DNA from: Streptomyces sp. TSRI0107 | GTDB lineage: Bacteria; Actinomycetota; Actinomycetes; Streptomycetales; Streptomycetaceae | DNA: 64,000 bases | Assembly: GCF_001905845.1 (NCBI RefSeq) | Contig: NZ_LIVZ01000003.1 | Location: 310,001-374,000, forward strand | Reading direction: 5' to 3' | In this document: positions 49,827 through 58,436 of the stretch, in pieces | Layout of the letters: the number at the start of each line of letters is the position of its first letter | How positions within the stretch are numbered: the first letter of the stretch is position 1 | Notes under the pieces: model-generated | Databases searched by the model: none | The model's input: only the letters and a program-made list of their open reading frames with translations | Told to the model about the DNA's origin: nothing | Made by a program: the position numbers and the translations under genes

Positions 49827-50876
49827 ATGGCGAAGCTGCATCTTCCCGGGCGTGCCGGGCACAACGACAAGCTCGACGACCGCAAGCCGACTCCGGAGGA
49901 GGCCGGTCCCGGCCCGGAGGTGGAACGGGACGCACCCGAGACCCCGGCCAAGCTGCCGAAAGGTGCCTGGAAGGCGGTGCTGAAGGGCAGCCTCAAGGAG
50001 TTCAAGGACGACGAGCTGGCCGACCGCGCGGCGGCGCTGACGTACTACGGGGTGCTGGCGCTGTTCCCGGCCCTGCTGGTGCTGGTGTCGCTGCTCGGCC
50101 TCTCCGGCAAATCGACCACGGACAAGGTGCTGGACAACCTGCAGTCGCTGGCGCCCGGCCCCGCCAGGGACATCATCACCCGGGCCGTCGAGCAGCTTCA
50201 GGGCAACGCGGGCACCGGTTCCCTGGTGGCGGTCATCGGTCTGGTGGTGGCGGTGTGGTCCGCGTCCGGCTACGTGGCGGCGTTCATGCGGACCGCGAAC
50301 GCGGTGTACGACATCCCGGAGGGGCGGCCGGTGTGGGCGATCCTGCCGGTGCGGCTCGGGGTGACCGTGGCCCTGATGGTGATGGCGCTGATCAGCGCGC
50401 TGATCGTGGTGTTCACCGGGGGTGTCGCGCGCCGGGCGGGCGATCTCCTCGGAGTCGGGGACACCGCGCTGACGGTCTGGGCGATCGCCAAGTGGCCCGT
50501 GCTGCTCGTGCTGGTCACCCTCATGATCGCGCTGCTGTACTGGGCCGCCCCGAACGCCCGGGTGCGCGGCTGGCGGTGGATCACCCCGGGCAGTTTCCTC
50601 GCCCTGGTGATCTGGATGATCGCGTCCACGGGGTTCGCCTTCTACGTCGCGAACTTCGGCTCGTACAACAAGACGTACGGGACGATGGCGGCCGTCATCA
50701 TCTTCCTCATCTGGCTGTGGATCACCAACCTGGCGATCCTCCTCGGCCTGGAGTTCGACGCGGAGACGGCACGCCAGCGCGCGATCGCCGGCGGCCATCC
50801 CCCGGAGCAGGAGCCCTACACCGAGCCGCGCTCGACCCGTACTTGGGACGACGACGAGCCGCCCGGCGGTCGCTAG
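49827..50876 (+). CDS. YihY/BrkB family membrane protein
   Basis: 349 aa. Charged N-terminal ~55 residues (KLHLPGRAGHNDKLDDRKPTPEEAGPG), then KDDELADRAAALTYYGVLALFPALLVLVSLLGL, SLVAVIGLVVAVWSASGYVAAFMRTANAVYD and IALLYWAAPNARVRGWRWITPGSFLALVIWM, the ordered blocks of the YihY family with six membrane helices. Once thought to be RNase BN; now regarded as an inner-membrane protein of uncertain role. The last 40 residues are hydrophilic. Confidence 0.9.
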   Translation: MAKLHLPGRAGHNDKLDDRKPTPEEAGPGPEVERDAPETPAKLPKGAWKAVLKGSLKEFKDDELADRAAALTYYGVLALFPALLVLVSLLGLSGKSTTDKVLDNLQSLAPGPARDIITRAVEQLQGNAGTGSLVAVIGLVVAVWSASGYVAAFMRTANAVYDIPEGRPVWAILPVRLGVTVALMVMALISALIVVFTGGVARRAGDLLGVGDTALTVWAIAKWPVLLVLVTLMIALLYWAAPNARVRGWRWITPGSFLALVIWMIASTGFAFYVANFGSYNKTYGTMAAVIIFLIWLWITNLAILLGLEFDAETARQRAIAGGHPPEQEPYTEPRSTRTWDDDEPPGGR

Positions 50877-50917
50877 GGGGGCCGTCGCCCGGCAGGCGCA
50901 CAGAGAGCGGGAAGACC

Positions 50918-52274
50918 ATGACGAACGGACCCAGGGAAACGAACGGCCCCAGGGACAGACGTGCCTTCGGTGACCAACCCGGCCGGCCCCACGGCGCCGG
51001 CACACGCGAGCGTACGGAGTACACCGGGCGATACGTGGTCCAGGTCGTACAGAGCGACCAGGAGAGCGCGTTGAACGCCCTGCGCTCCCAGGCCGGCATA
51101 GGGCCCGTCGAGCGCGTCCGGGCAACCGAGCCCGAAGGCGTCTCCGAACTCCTGGAGCGCCCCGGCGCGTCCGTGTACTACGAGGAACTCGGCGTCGTGG
51201 TCGTGGAGGTCCGGCCCGAACAACGCCACGCACTGATGGTCGCGGCCGAACAGGAGTCCTCGATCATCGCGGCGGAACCGGAGCGCATGGTCTATGCCGC
51301 CGCTCCGATCATCGCACCGAACACGGCGCCGACCGAGTTCTTCCCGGCCTACCGCAGCGACGAGGATGTGGTCGAACGGCATACCCAAGCCCAAATGGGC
51401 CCCGGTCTCGGGCCCGGCGTGGGATGAACAGGCCCTGACCTGGGGGCTGCAGGCGATCCGGGCGAGCCTGTCGGGTCTGACCGGCCGCGGTGTCAAGATC
51501 GCCGTCCTCGACACCGGTGTCGACACCGAGCACCCGGACCTCGCCGGTCGTATCGAGGCGACGGCCTGCTTCGTGGCGGGCGAAACCGTGGCGGACGGCA
51601 ACGGTCACGGCACGCACTGCGCCGGGACGGCGGCCGGCCCGGCACAGCCCTCTCGGGGTCCACGCTACGGCGTGGCCTGCGACGCCGGGATTCTCGCGGC
51701 GAAGGTGCTCAGCGACGCGGGCACCGGCACCGACGGCCAGATCCTGGCGGGCATCGCCTGGGCCGTCGCGCACGGCGCCCAGGTGATCTCCATGTCGCTC
51801 GGCGCACCCGTCTGGCCGGGTGCACTCTTCCCGCAGACGTACGAGCAAGCCGCCCGGTGCGCGCTCCGCCACCAAGCGGTGACGGTCGCCGCCGCCGGCG
51901 ACGACAGCAATCGGCCCACATACGTCCAGCCCGTCAGCCGGCCCGCCAACTGCCCTTCCGTCCTCGGAGTCGCCGCACTCGACAAGACGCTCACGGCGAC
52001 GTACTTCTCCAACGGCGGCATCAACATCCCGGGCGGCGAGGTCGACATCGCCGCGCCCGGCAGGGACGTGCGCTCGGCCGCGCCGGACGGGTGGTACCGG
52101 ACACTGAGCGGCACCAGCACCGCCACCGCGCACGTCGCGGGTGTCATCGCGCTGCTCGCCCAGGCGCACCCCGACGCTTCCGCGGCCGACCTCAAGTCCC
52201 TGTTGCCGGCCGGCGCCTTCCCGCTGGCTCAGCCCGCCAGGGACGTGGGAGCGGGCCTGGTCCAGGCGCCGTGA
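50918..52274 (+). pseudogene. Subtilisin-like S8 protease, pro-domain and catalytic domain in different frames
   Basis: First frame 50918-51427 encodes a low-complexity N-terminus and an I9-like inhibitor/pro-domain (YTGRYVVQVVQSDQESALNAL, SVYYEELGVVVVEVRPEQ), then stops at TGA 51425. The next frame (+1), entered around 51401-51416, reads AWDEQALTWGLQAIRASLSG and a complete S8 domain to 52274: Asp in KIAVLDTGVDTEHPDL, His in GNGHGTHCAG, Ser in LSGTSTATAHVAG. Joining the frames by skipping one base at GGG CCC G gives a normal pro-protease. It is either a frameshift mutation, a sequencing error or a +1 programmed shift. No secretion signal is seen. First gene of the MBL/CHAT/DUF2235 locus. Confidence 0.75.
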
Positions 52275-52393
52275 CCAGAGAACGGCGGCGAAGCCCGCAC
52301 CACAGCCGTCGCGCGCGTTCGATTCGTTCCCACTAGACTGGACGTGTACCCCAAAGGGGTCATCACATGACACCTCACTCAGAGGTATGACCC

Positions 52394-53491
52394 ATGTCCG
52401 GGCACGTCTTCGTGGTCAATTGCCTGCCCGTCGGTCACGGCGACTGCATTCTCGTCGAGTACGGCGATCAGAGGAACCCGGCCCGTGTCCTCATCGACGG
52501 CGGGCCCGCCCGGTCCTATCAGGCCCTGCGTGACGCCATCGGCGAACTTCCGCCGGACAGACGCCGTTTCGACTTGCTGGTGGTCACCCATATCGACACG
52601 GATCACATCGACGGTGTGCTCATTCTTCTCCAAGACGAGGAGCTGGGTGCCGAGTTCGACGATGTGTGGTTCAACGGCTGGCCGCAGCTGAAGTCGCTCT
52701 CCGCCGGCCGAGCGCGGGACGTCTTCGCTCCGCCGCAGGGCGAGTTCCTCGGTCATCTCCTGCACGCACGGGGCCAGGCGTGGAACCGCTCGTTCGCAGC
52801 GGACCGCGGATGCGTGATGGTCGCGGATCGGGGGCCGCTGCCCGCACGGGAGCTGCCCGGGGGCGCGACGATCACGCTGCTGTCCCCGCGCGAGGAGAAC
52901 CTGCTGAAGCTGCGGCGGACATGGGTCGAGGCGCTCCGGGATGCCGGGATGCGGCCTGGCGACTGGGACCAGGCCAAGGCTCGGCTCGACGCACGCGCCG
53001 AGTACCGGCCGCGGGCTCCTCGGGACGATGTGTACGCCACCAGGAAGTTCGGTTCCGACACATCCGCGGCGAACGGGGCGAGCATCGCGTTCGTCCTCGA
53101 CTACCGGGGCCGCAGAGTGCTGTTCGGCGCGGACGCGCACGTGTCCGTGCTCACCGAGGGGCTGAGGCGTCTCGCCGACGGCCTGGGGGTCCTGCGTGTG
53201 CCCCTGGACGCCGTGAAGCTCTCTCATCACGGCAGCATGGCCAACATCGACGGCACGTTCCTCGACACGATCGACGTCTCACGTTTCCTGCTGTCGACCA
53301 ACGGGGCGTATTTCCGGCACCCGGATCCGGAGACCATCCTGCTCCTCGCGGAGCGTGCGCCGGGAGCCGAAGTCCGGTTCAACTACCGCTGCCGCACGAC
53401 CGAGGTGTGGGAGCGGCCCGGCGCGGCACCGGGCGGGGGAATCCGCGCGGTGTACCCGCCCGAAGGCCAGGTGCTGGACCTGGGATCGTGA
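52394..53491 (+). CDS. MBL-fold (ComEC/Rec2-type) metallo-hydrolase
   Basis: 365 aa. Metallo-beta-lactamase ligands: THIDTDHIDG (H66, D68, D70, H71), late Asp in VLFGADAH (D247) and KLSHHGS (H278/H279). The first strand VFVVNCLPVGHGDCILVEYG with LIDGGP matches ComEC/Rec2-like stand-alone hydrolases. Cytoplasmic, no signal or TM. A short hairpin (ACCCC-AAA-GGGGT, 52348-52360) and a TAGACT -10-like box lie in the 119-bp spacer. Followed after 22 bp by the CHAT gene. In conflict systems such hydrolases accompany CHAT and trypsin/subtilase proteins; substrate could be a nucleotide or nucleic acid, unproven. Confidence 0.88.
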   Translation: MSGHVFVVNCLPVGHGDCILVEYGDQRNPARVLIDGGPARSYQALRDAIGELPPDRRRFDLLVVTHIDTDHIDGVLILLQDEELGAEFDDVWFNGWPQLKSLSAGRARDVFAPPQGEFLGHLLHARGQAWNRSFAADRGCVMVADRGPLPARELPGGATITLLSPREENLLKLRRTWVEALRDAGMRPGDWDQAKARLDARAEYRPRAPRDDVYATRKFGSDTSAANGASIAFVLDYRGRRVLFGADAHVSVLTEGLRRLADGLGVLRVPLDAVKLSHHGSMANIDGTFLDTIDVSRFLLSTNGAYFRHPDPETILLLAERAPGAEVRFNYRCRTTEVWERPGAAPGGGIRAVYPPEGQVLDLGS

Positions 53492-53513
53492 CGGTCCGGC
53501 GAAGGAGAGCGCG

Positions 53514-56375
53514 ATGGCGCCGTCGGATTTCGAGAAGCTCGACATGGAGGTGCTGGCCGGCCGGCGCGACCAGCTGTGGGTCTCGGCACGTTCCCGGATG
53601 GGCGCGGTGTACGCCGTACCCCACGCCGGCTGGCGCAGGGAGCAGCTGACGGCAGCCGGCGCGCTGCTGCAGGACGCCGTGTGGCATGGTGATGAGGCCA
53701 CCGCAGAAGCAGAACACACCGGGAAACAGCTTCAGGACCTCCTCTTCGGGGACACTGATGTGCTCGCCCTCTTCCAGCGCACCCGTGGCGCCGCGGCCGA
53801 CGCGGGTCGGCCACTCGTCGTCCGCATACTGAGCGCACCCCATGACATCGCCGCGTTCCCCTGGGAACTGACGCTCGACCCCGAAGGCGGCCGGACGTCC
53901 GGCGGCGGGACGTACCTGACCCTGGCGCCGGACGTGCACATCATCAGGCTCGCCCGCACCCGGACGTATCCGGTGCGCGCCCGCCCGATCGAACCACCCC
54001 TGCGCATCCTGGTCGTGCTGTCCAGCCCTGAGGGCGACCAGATCCCGTTCGACCTGTACGAGGAAAAGAGGATCCTCCTGAACGAGCTCACCCCGCTCGT
54101 GCACAGCGGCAAGATCGTCGTGGATGTGGAGGACCGGCCCAGCCTCGACAACCTCCACCGGTGCATCAGCGGCCGGACGCGCGGCTACCACGTCGTGCAC
54201 TATCTGGGGCACGCCAGCCAGTCGGGCCTGGTACTGGAGACCGGCAGGGGCTCGCCACGCGACGTCACGGCGGAGCAGTTCACCAGCTTGCTGCAGGGCT
54301 GCCCGGACCTGCGACTCGTGGTCTACGCCGGCTGCCTCACCGCAGGCCCCCCGCAGCCCGCGAGCCCGCGTCGGCGGTCGGAGGAGAACTGGCGCGCGTC
54401 ACCCAGCATCGCGGACCTGAGTGCCAGGACGGCGGCGCCGGTCGTGGTCGGTATGCAGGCTGTGCTGCCGTTCCCGACACAGCGCATCTTCGCCCGCATT
54501 TTCTACCGATCGCTGGCAGGTGGACGGGACCTCGCCGGCGCCGTCCAGCTCGCCCGCGGCGCCGTTCGCGGCGACGAGTTCGTCGGAGGCTTCCTCGACT
54601 GGGCCGTCCCGGCGCTCTTCGTCGGCGGTGACGAACCAGGGCCTCTCCTCGGCGTGTCCGTGCCCTCGACAGCCACGCCACGCCCCGTACGCCGGGAGCT
54701 GAAGCTCGGGCTGGAGGAAGAGGAGCGCTCGCTGCTCAGCCGGCCTGTGTCCCTTCGGCAGGCGATGAGCATCGTCAGCGGCCGGAGCTCCTCCCGCGCT
54801 CTCCTGGTCACCGGCACGCCGGACCTGCGCACCCCCTTCGTGGCCCGGATCCTGGAGGATCTAGGCGACGACGTCTCGCTGGTTCTGTATGTCCACGCCC
54901 AGGAGTTCAAGGACGAACCGGATCCGGTGGGCCGGCTCTGCACCTGGATCACCGAGTTGCTCACGGGGCTCGACCGTCGGGCACGGCAGCCGCACAAGAG
55001 CTGGCGCAGCCACGACTGGTGGAAACGCATACTCGAAGAACTCGTCGCCGTGCCCGCGGTCCTCGCGTTCGACGGCCTTGAGGATCTCTCCGACACGGCC
55101 GCGAAGGAGCTCGGCGGTGTGTTCCGGGAACTGGCGCTGCGCCGCGGACGGGCACGCCTGGTCCTGGCCGGCATGGTCGACATGAATCGCTTCCTGGGTG
55201 ACCGCGCCACGCGATACGCCCAGCAGATCCTCTTGCGTCCCTTGGAATGGACACAGGTCGAACGGTGGATCCGCTGGAACGTCCCCGAACTCCTGCGTCA
55301 TCAGGACAGGCTCGAACGGTGGTACACGGAAGGCTTCCAGGAGGACTTCACGCTGTGGACGCGGCTCGCGGAAAGGACCGCCAACCGCCCCGCGGCAGAC
55401 CCCCAGAGCATTGTCAACGAACTGCTCGCCACCCGCTCCCCCGCCCCCCTGGACCGTGCCGCCCCACCTCTGCTGGCCGCCCTCGCCCACCCGGACACGG
55501 CGGGCTGTGCCGAGGAGTTCGCCGGCTGGATGACCGCCCTGGCCAACAGGAAACGGGTGGGGGGAAAGGTCGTGGTCTCCGGTGGCACGGGCGAGCCGTC
55601 CTCCATCGCCGCGCTGTCACCGGTCGATTCGCCCTTCGCAGGGCAGCGCACGGCCACTGACACCGACGCCGTGCGCTGGACGCAGGAGGCACTGACGGAC
55701 GGCGCGAACGTGCTGCTGCTGGATTTCGGCAGACCGGGACCTTCGGCCATCTGGGACGGCATCTGCCGTCGGCTGAGGCAACAGGGCGTGCTGGTGATCG
55801 GCGTCGGCGGGGACCGGGGTGACGAGGAGATCCGCTATCCCCCGTGGTGTCCCGACGTCCTCACGGTCGGCTCGCTGACCGGCGGAAGACCTCCACGTTC
55901 GGCGATGTGGAAGCCGTCCGCGGGGAAGCCGGAGATCTTCGCCGCCGAGAGCCTCGCCTGGGCCGACCCCCCTCCCGCTTTCGCGCAACTGCGTCACGGC
56001 AGCCATCAGGCGGCCCTGGGCGTGCTGGCCGCCGCGCTCCTGGTCTGGTCGGTGGACAGGACACTCACCGGCGAGGGCGTGCGTGACATTCTGCTGAGGA
56101 CGGCTCCGCCCGGAAAGGCGCAACGCGACGGCGAGGCCGCGCACTTCCGAGCGCTGAACTTGGATGCCGCGCTGGAGCACGCCCGCGTCCGTCTGCTGGC
56201 GAAGGTCCTCGCGCACGGCCGGGCCGGCAGACGGGAACTGGTAGCGGCCACCGGTCTGTCCCCCGGACTGGTGAGTGATCTGCTCGCTCAGCAGCAAGCC
56301 GCTCACCGCGTACGCCGGGTCGTGACGGAGGAGGGAGAGAAGTACGAACTGATCGAGACGCCCCCCGACAGATAG
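53514..56375 (+). CDS. CHAT protease - degenerate NTPase - degenerate subtilase - winged helix fusion
   Basis: 953 aa. CHAT caspase-like domain ~1-380: catalytic His233 in HVVHYLGHAS and Cys274 in LVVYAGCLTAG. Region ~425-640 looks like a STAND/AAA NTPase: Walker B-like VPAVLAFDGLEDL (Asp520) is kept, but the P-loop position (LLVTGTPDLRTPFVA) has no GK[ST]. Region ~685-890 is subtilase-like (ANVLLLDFGRPGPS, GVLVIGVGGDRGDEEIRYPPWCPDVLTVGSLT), with HGSHQAALGVLAAA at the catalytic-Ser site, apparently lacking Ser at the nucleophile position. C-terminal winged helix ~891-953. AGGAGAG precedes the ATG. Likely a regulated protease that detects a signal through its non-catalytic modules. Confidence 0.85.
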   Translation: MAPSDFEKLDMEVLAGRRDQLWVSARSRMGAVYAVPHAGWRREQLTAAGALLQDAVWHGDEATAEAEHTGKQLQDLLFGDTDVLALFQRTRGAAADAGRPLVVRILSAPHDIAAFPWELTLDPEGGRTSGGGTYLTLAPDVHIIRLARTRTYPVRARPIEPPLRILVVLSSPEGDQIPFDLYEEKRILLNELTPLVHSGKIVVDVEDRPSLDNLHRCISGRTRGYHVVHYLGHASQSGLVLETGRGSPRDVTAEQFTSLLQGCPDLRLVVYAGCLTAGPPQPASPRRRSEENWRASPSIADLSARTAAPVVVGMQAVLPFPTQRIFARIFYRSLAGGRDLAGAVQLARGAVRGDEFVGGFLDWAVPALFVGGDEPGPLLGVSVPSTATPRPVRRELKLGLEEEERSLLSRPVSLRQAMSIVSGRSSSRALLVTGTPDLRTPFVARILEDLGDDVSLVLYVHAQEFKDEPDPVGRLCTWITELLTGLDRRARQPHKSWRSHDWWKRILEELVAVPAVLAFDGLEDLSDTAAKELGGVFRELALRRGRARLVLAGMVDMNRFLGDRATRYAQQILLRPLEWTQVERWIRWNVPELLRHQDRLERWYTEGFQEDFTLWTRLAERTANRPAADPQSIVNELLATRSPAPLDRAAPPLLAALAHPDTAGCAEEFAGWMTALANRKRVGGKVVVSGGTGEPSSIAALSPVDSPFAGQRTATDTDAVRWTQEALTDGANVLLLDFGRPGPSAIWDGICRRLRQQGVLVIGVGGDRGDEEIRYPPWCPDVLTVGSLTGGRPPRSAMWKPSAGKPEIFAAESLAWADPPPAFAQLRHGSHQAALGVLAAALLVWSVDRTLTGEGVRDILLRTAPPGKAQRDGEAAHFRALNLDAALEHARVRLLAKVLAHGRAGRRELVAATGLSPGLVSDLLAQQQAAHRVRRVVTEEGEKYELIETPPDR

Positions 56376-56412
56376 GCCCTCGTGCCAGGAAGACATGCCC
56401 TCGGAGACTGTG

Positions 56413-57477
56413 ATGGGCAAGAACATCGTGATGTGCCTGGACGGCACCGGCAACCAGCTCAAGGCCCGCGGCAACACCAATGTCGTCAGGCTCTACCAGA
56501 TGCTCGATCTACACGACCCCGCCGTGCAGATCGCCTACTACGACCCGGGCGTCGGCACGTTCTCCGCCACCGGCGCCTGGACGCTCCCCGCCCGCAAATT
56601 CTCCCGTCTCCTCGGGCTCGCCTTCGGCTCCGGACTCAGGACGAACCTCGCCGAGGCCTACACGTATCTGATGCACCATTACGAATCCGGCGACCGGATC
56701 TACCTCTTCGGCTTCAGTCGGGGCGCATACACCGCCCGGGCTCTCGCGGGTCTCCTCAAGGCGGTCGGTCTGCTCCGACCGGGCTCGGAGAACCTCGTCC
56801 CCTACGCCATCTCGGTATACGCCAAGAGCCGGAACTGGACCGAGGACGACTGGGATCAACTGCACCGGTTCGCCGACGCGTTCAGCAGGAAGGTGGACGA
56901 ACGGACCGGAGTCCCCGTGCATTTCATGGGGCTGTGGGACTCGGTGAAGGCCGCCGGGCTGCTGCGCTGGAATCTGCGGTGGCTCCATACCAGGCGCGTC
57001 CCCAACGTCGGCCGTCTCCGGCACGCCGTCGCCATCGACGAGAAGCGCCGACCGTACGAGGAGTATCTGGTTCTGCCCCCGAAGAAACCGGGGGCACCGG
57101 GCCCGCTGATCGAGCAGGTCTGGTTCGCCGGGGTCCACTCCGACGTGGGCGGCACCTTCGACGACGACCCCAAGCTGCCCACCATCGCTCTCAAATGGAT
57201 CGTGGACGGCGCGCTCGACTCCCGGCTCCTGCTCAAGAAGGGGGCTTACGCGAAGCACTTCACCTTGGACTCCGGCCACGCGCTCGGCACGATCCACCGC
57301 ATGGGAGCCGTGTGGGCTCTGCTCACCTACCGGCGCCGCCGTGTCCCCGAAGACGCCGGGGTACACGCGAGTGTACGGCTGCGCATCGAGTCCGACGCCG
57401 GGTACGGACGACGCGTCCCGAGGAATGTGACGTGGGCTGACAAGGACTGGCTGACCCCCGATCCCCGAGCCGCCTGA
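56413..57477 (+). CDS. DUF2235 (Tle1-like) alpha/beta hydrolase
   Basis: 354 aa from ATG 56413 (GGAG at 6 bp; ATG 56395 also possible). MGKNIVMCLDGTGNQ is the DUF2235 opening; nucleophile elbow LFGFSRGAYTARALAG (Ser102), Asp176 in FMGLWDSVK and His242 in WFAGVHSDVGG complete a lipase-like triad. Family members include type VI secretion phospholipase effectors of the Tle1 group. No TM or secretion signal is visible. Starts 37 bp after the CHAT gene, so probably the terminal gene of the locus and a candidate membrane-damaging effector. Confidence 0.9.
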   Translation: MGKNIVMCLDGTGNQLKARGNTNVVRLYQMLDLHDPAVQIAYYDPGVGTFSATGAWTLPARKFSRLLGLAFGSGLRTNLAEAYTYLMHHYESGDRIYLFGFSRGAYTARALAGLLKAVGLLRPGSENLVPYAISVYAKSRNWTEDDWDQLHRFADAFSRKVDERTGVPVHFMGLWDSVKAAGLLRWNLRWLHTRRVPNVGRLRHAVAIDEKRRPYEEYLVLPPKKPGAPGPLIEQVWFAGVHSDVGGTFDDDPKLPTIALKWIVDGALDSRLLLKKGAYAKHFTLDSGHALGTIHRMGAVWALLTYRRRRVPEDAGVHASVRLRIESDAGYGRRVPRNVTWADKDWLTPDPRAA

Positions 57478-57578
57478 CGTCCGCAGCGGTCGTCGTGTGG
57501 TCCGCGGGACCGGCTTCAGCGCCAAGCACTGCCCTCGCCCGTGCCAACAACGGCTCAACGACAGTCCAGGAATCGCCC

Positions 57579-58382
57579 ATGCACGACCATGATTCGGTAG
57601 CACTGCCGACCGGGCGGCGGTTCGGACATACGTTCTTCGCCGTGATTCTCGACGACACCCTGTCCGGAGCCGCCGAGGCGGCTCCCGCCCGCCGCCTTCT
57701 GCTGCGCGCCGCCGTGACCGGAGCCGCCGTGGCCGGCGCCGGGCTCGCACTGGACGTCTCGCCCGCGGCCGCCGCCCCGCCCGCCGCCCGGCCGCGGCCG
57801 GCCACCGCCCGGGAAGCGCTGCGGGAGCTGGCCGCCGGGAACCGGCGCTGGCGCACCTACCGGGAGCAGCACCCGGACGAGACCCCGGCCGTGCGGCAGG
57901 CGCTGACGTCGGGGCAGCACCCGTTCGCGATCGTGCTCGGCTGCATCGACTCGCGGGTGCCGCCGGAACTGGTCTTCGACCAGGGGCTCGGCGACCTGAT
58001 CACCGTGCGCAGCGCCGGGGAGGTGCTGGACGAGGCGGTTCTCGGCAGCATCGCCTACGGGGTGCTGGAGCTGGGGATACCGCTGATCGTGGTGCTGGGC
58101 CACCAGTCGTGCGGGGCCGTGCGGGCCGCCGTGGAGGCGGACGAGTCGGGTGGGCCGCTGCCCGCCCACATCCAGTACCTGGCCGACCAGATAGCCCCGG
58201 CGATCGACCGCGGCACCGAGGGCGACGCCCGCGTCGACGCGACGATAGACGCCAACATACGGCTCGTGCGGTCCCGGCTCGCGGCGGACAAGGATCTCGC
58301 CGAGCGGGAGGCGGACGGGCGGCTGTCGATCGTCGGCGCGCGGTACGAGCTGACCAGCCAGCTGGTGCACCGCGTCGCCTGA
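57579..58382 (+). CDS. Beta-carbonic anhydrase with twin-arginine-like leader
   Basis: 267 aa. Zinc ligands in VLGCIDSRVPPE (Cys, Asp-Arg dyad) and GHQSCGAV (His, Cys), with DQGLGDLITVRSAGEV between, identify a beta-class carbonic anhydrase catalysing CO2 hydration. Residues ~38-65 (ARRLLLRAAVTGAAVAGAGLALDVSPAAAA) read as a Tat-type export signal, but they follow an unusual ~37-residue N-terminal extension. GTG/ATG choices inside the extension could shorten it. Probably exported; not linked to the preceding conflict-type locus by spacing alone (101 bp). Confidence 0.88.
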   Translation: MHDHDSVALPTGRRFGHTFFAVILDDTLSGAAEAAPARRLLLRAAVTGAAVAGAGLALDVSPAAAAPPAARPRPATAREALRELAAGNRRWRTYREQHPDETPAVRQALTSGQHPFAIVLGCIDSRVPPELVFDQGLGDLITVRSAGEVLDEAVLGSIAYGVLELGIPLIVVLGHQSCGAVRAAVEADESGGPLPAHIQYLADQIAPAIDRGTEGDARVDATIDANIRLVRSRLAADKDLAEREADGRLSIVGARYELTSQLVHRVA

Positions 58383-58436
58383 CGGACGATCACCCGGTGG
58401 CGCCGGACGCGGCGCCACCGCTCCCGTGCTCCTGCC

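Noticed and set aside
46758-51233. 1491-codon minus-strand frame, the longest in the window
   Set aside because: It runs antisense through permease, DUF6980, isomerase-family and YihY genes; composition is His/Arg/Gly-rich low complexity, no recognisable fold.
51294-51410. ATG at 51294 as an independent start of the S8 protease
   Set aside because: The first ~39 residues are the pro-domain read in the wrong frame (Arg/Ser-rich), so a frameshift explains the layout better than a separate start.
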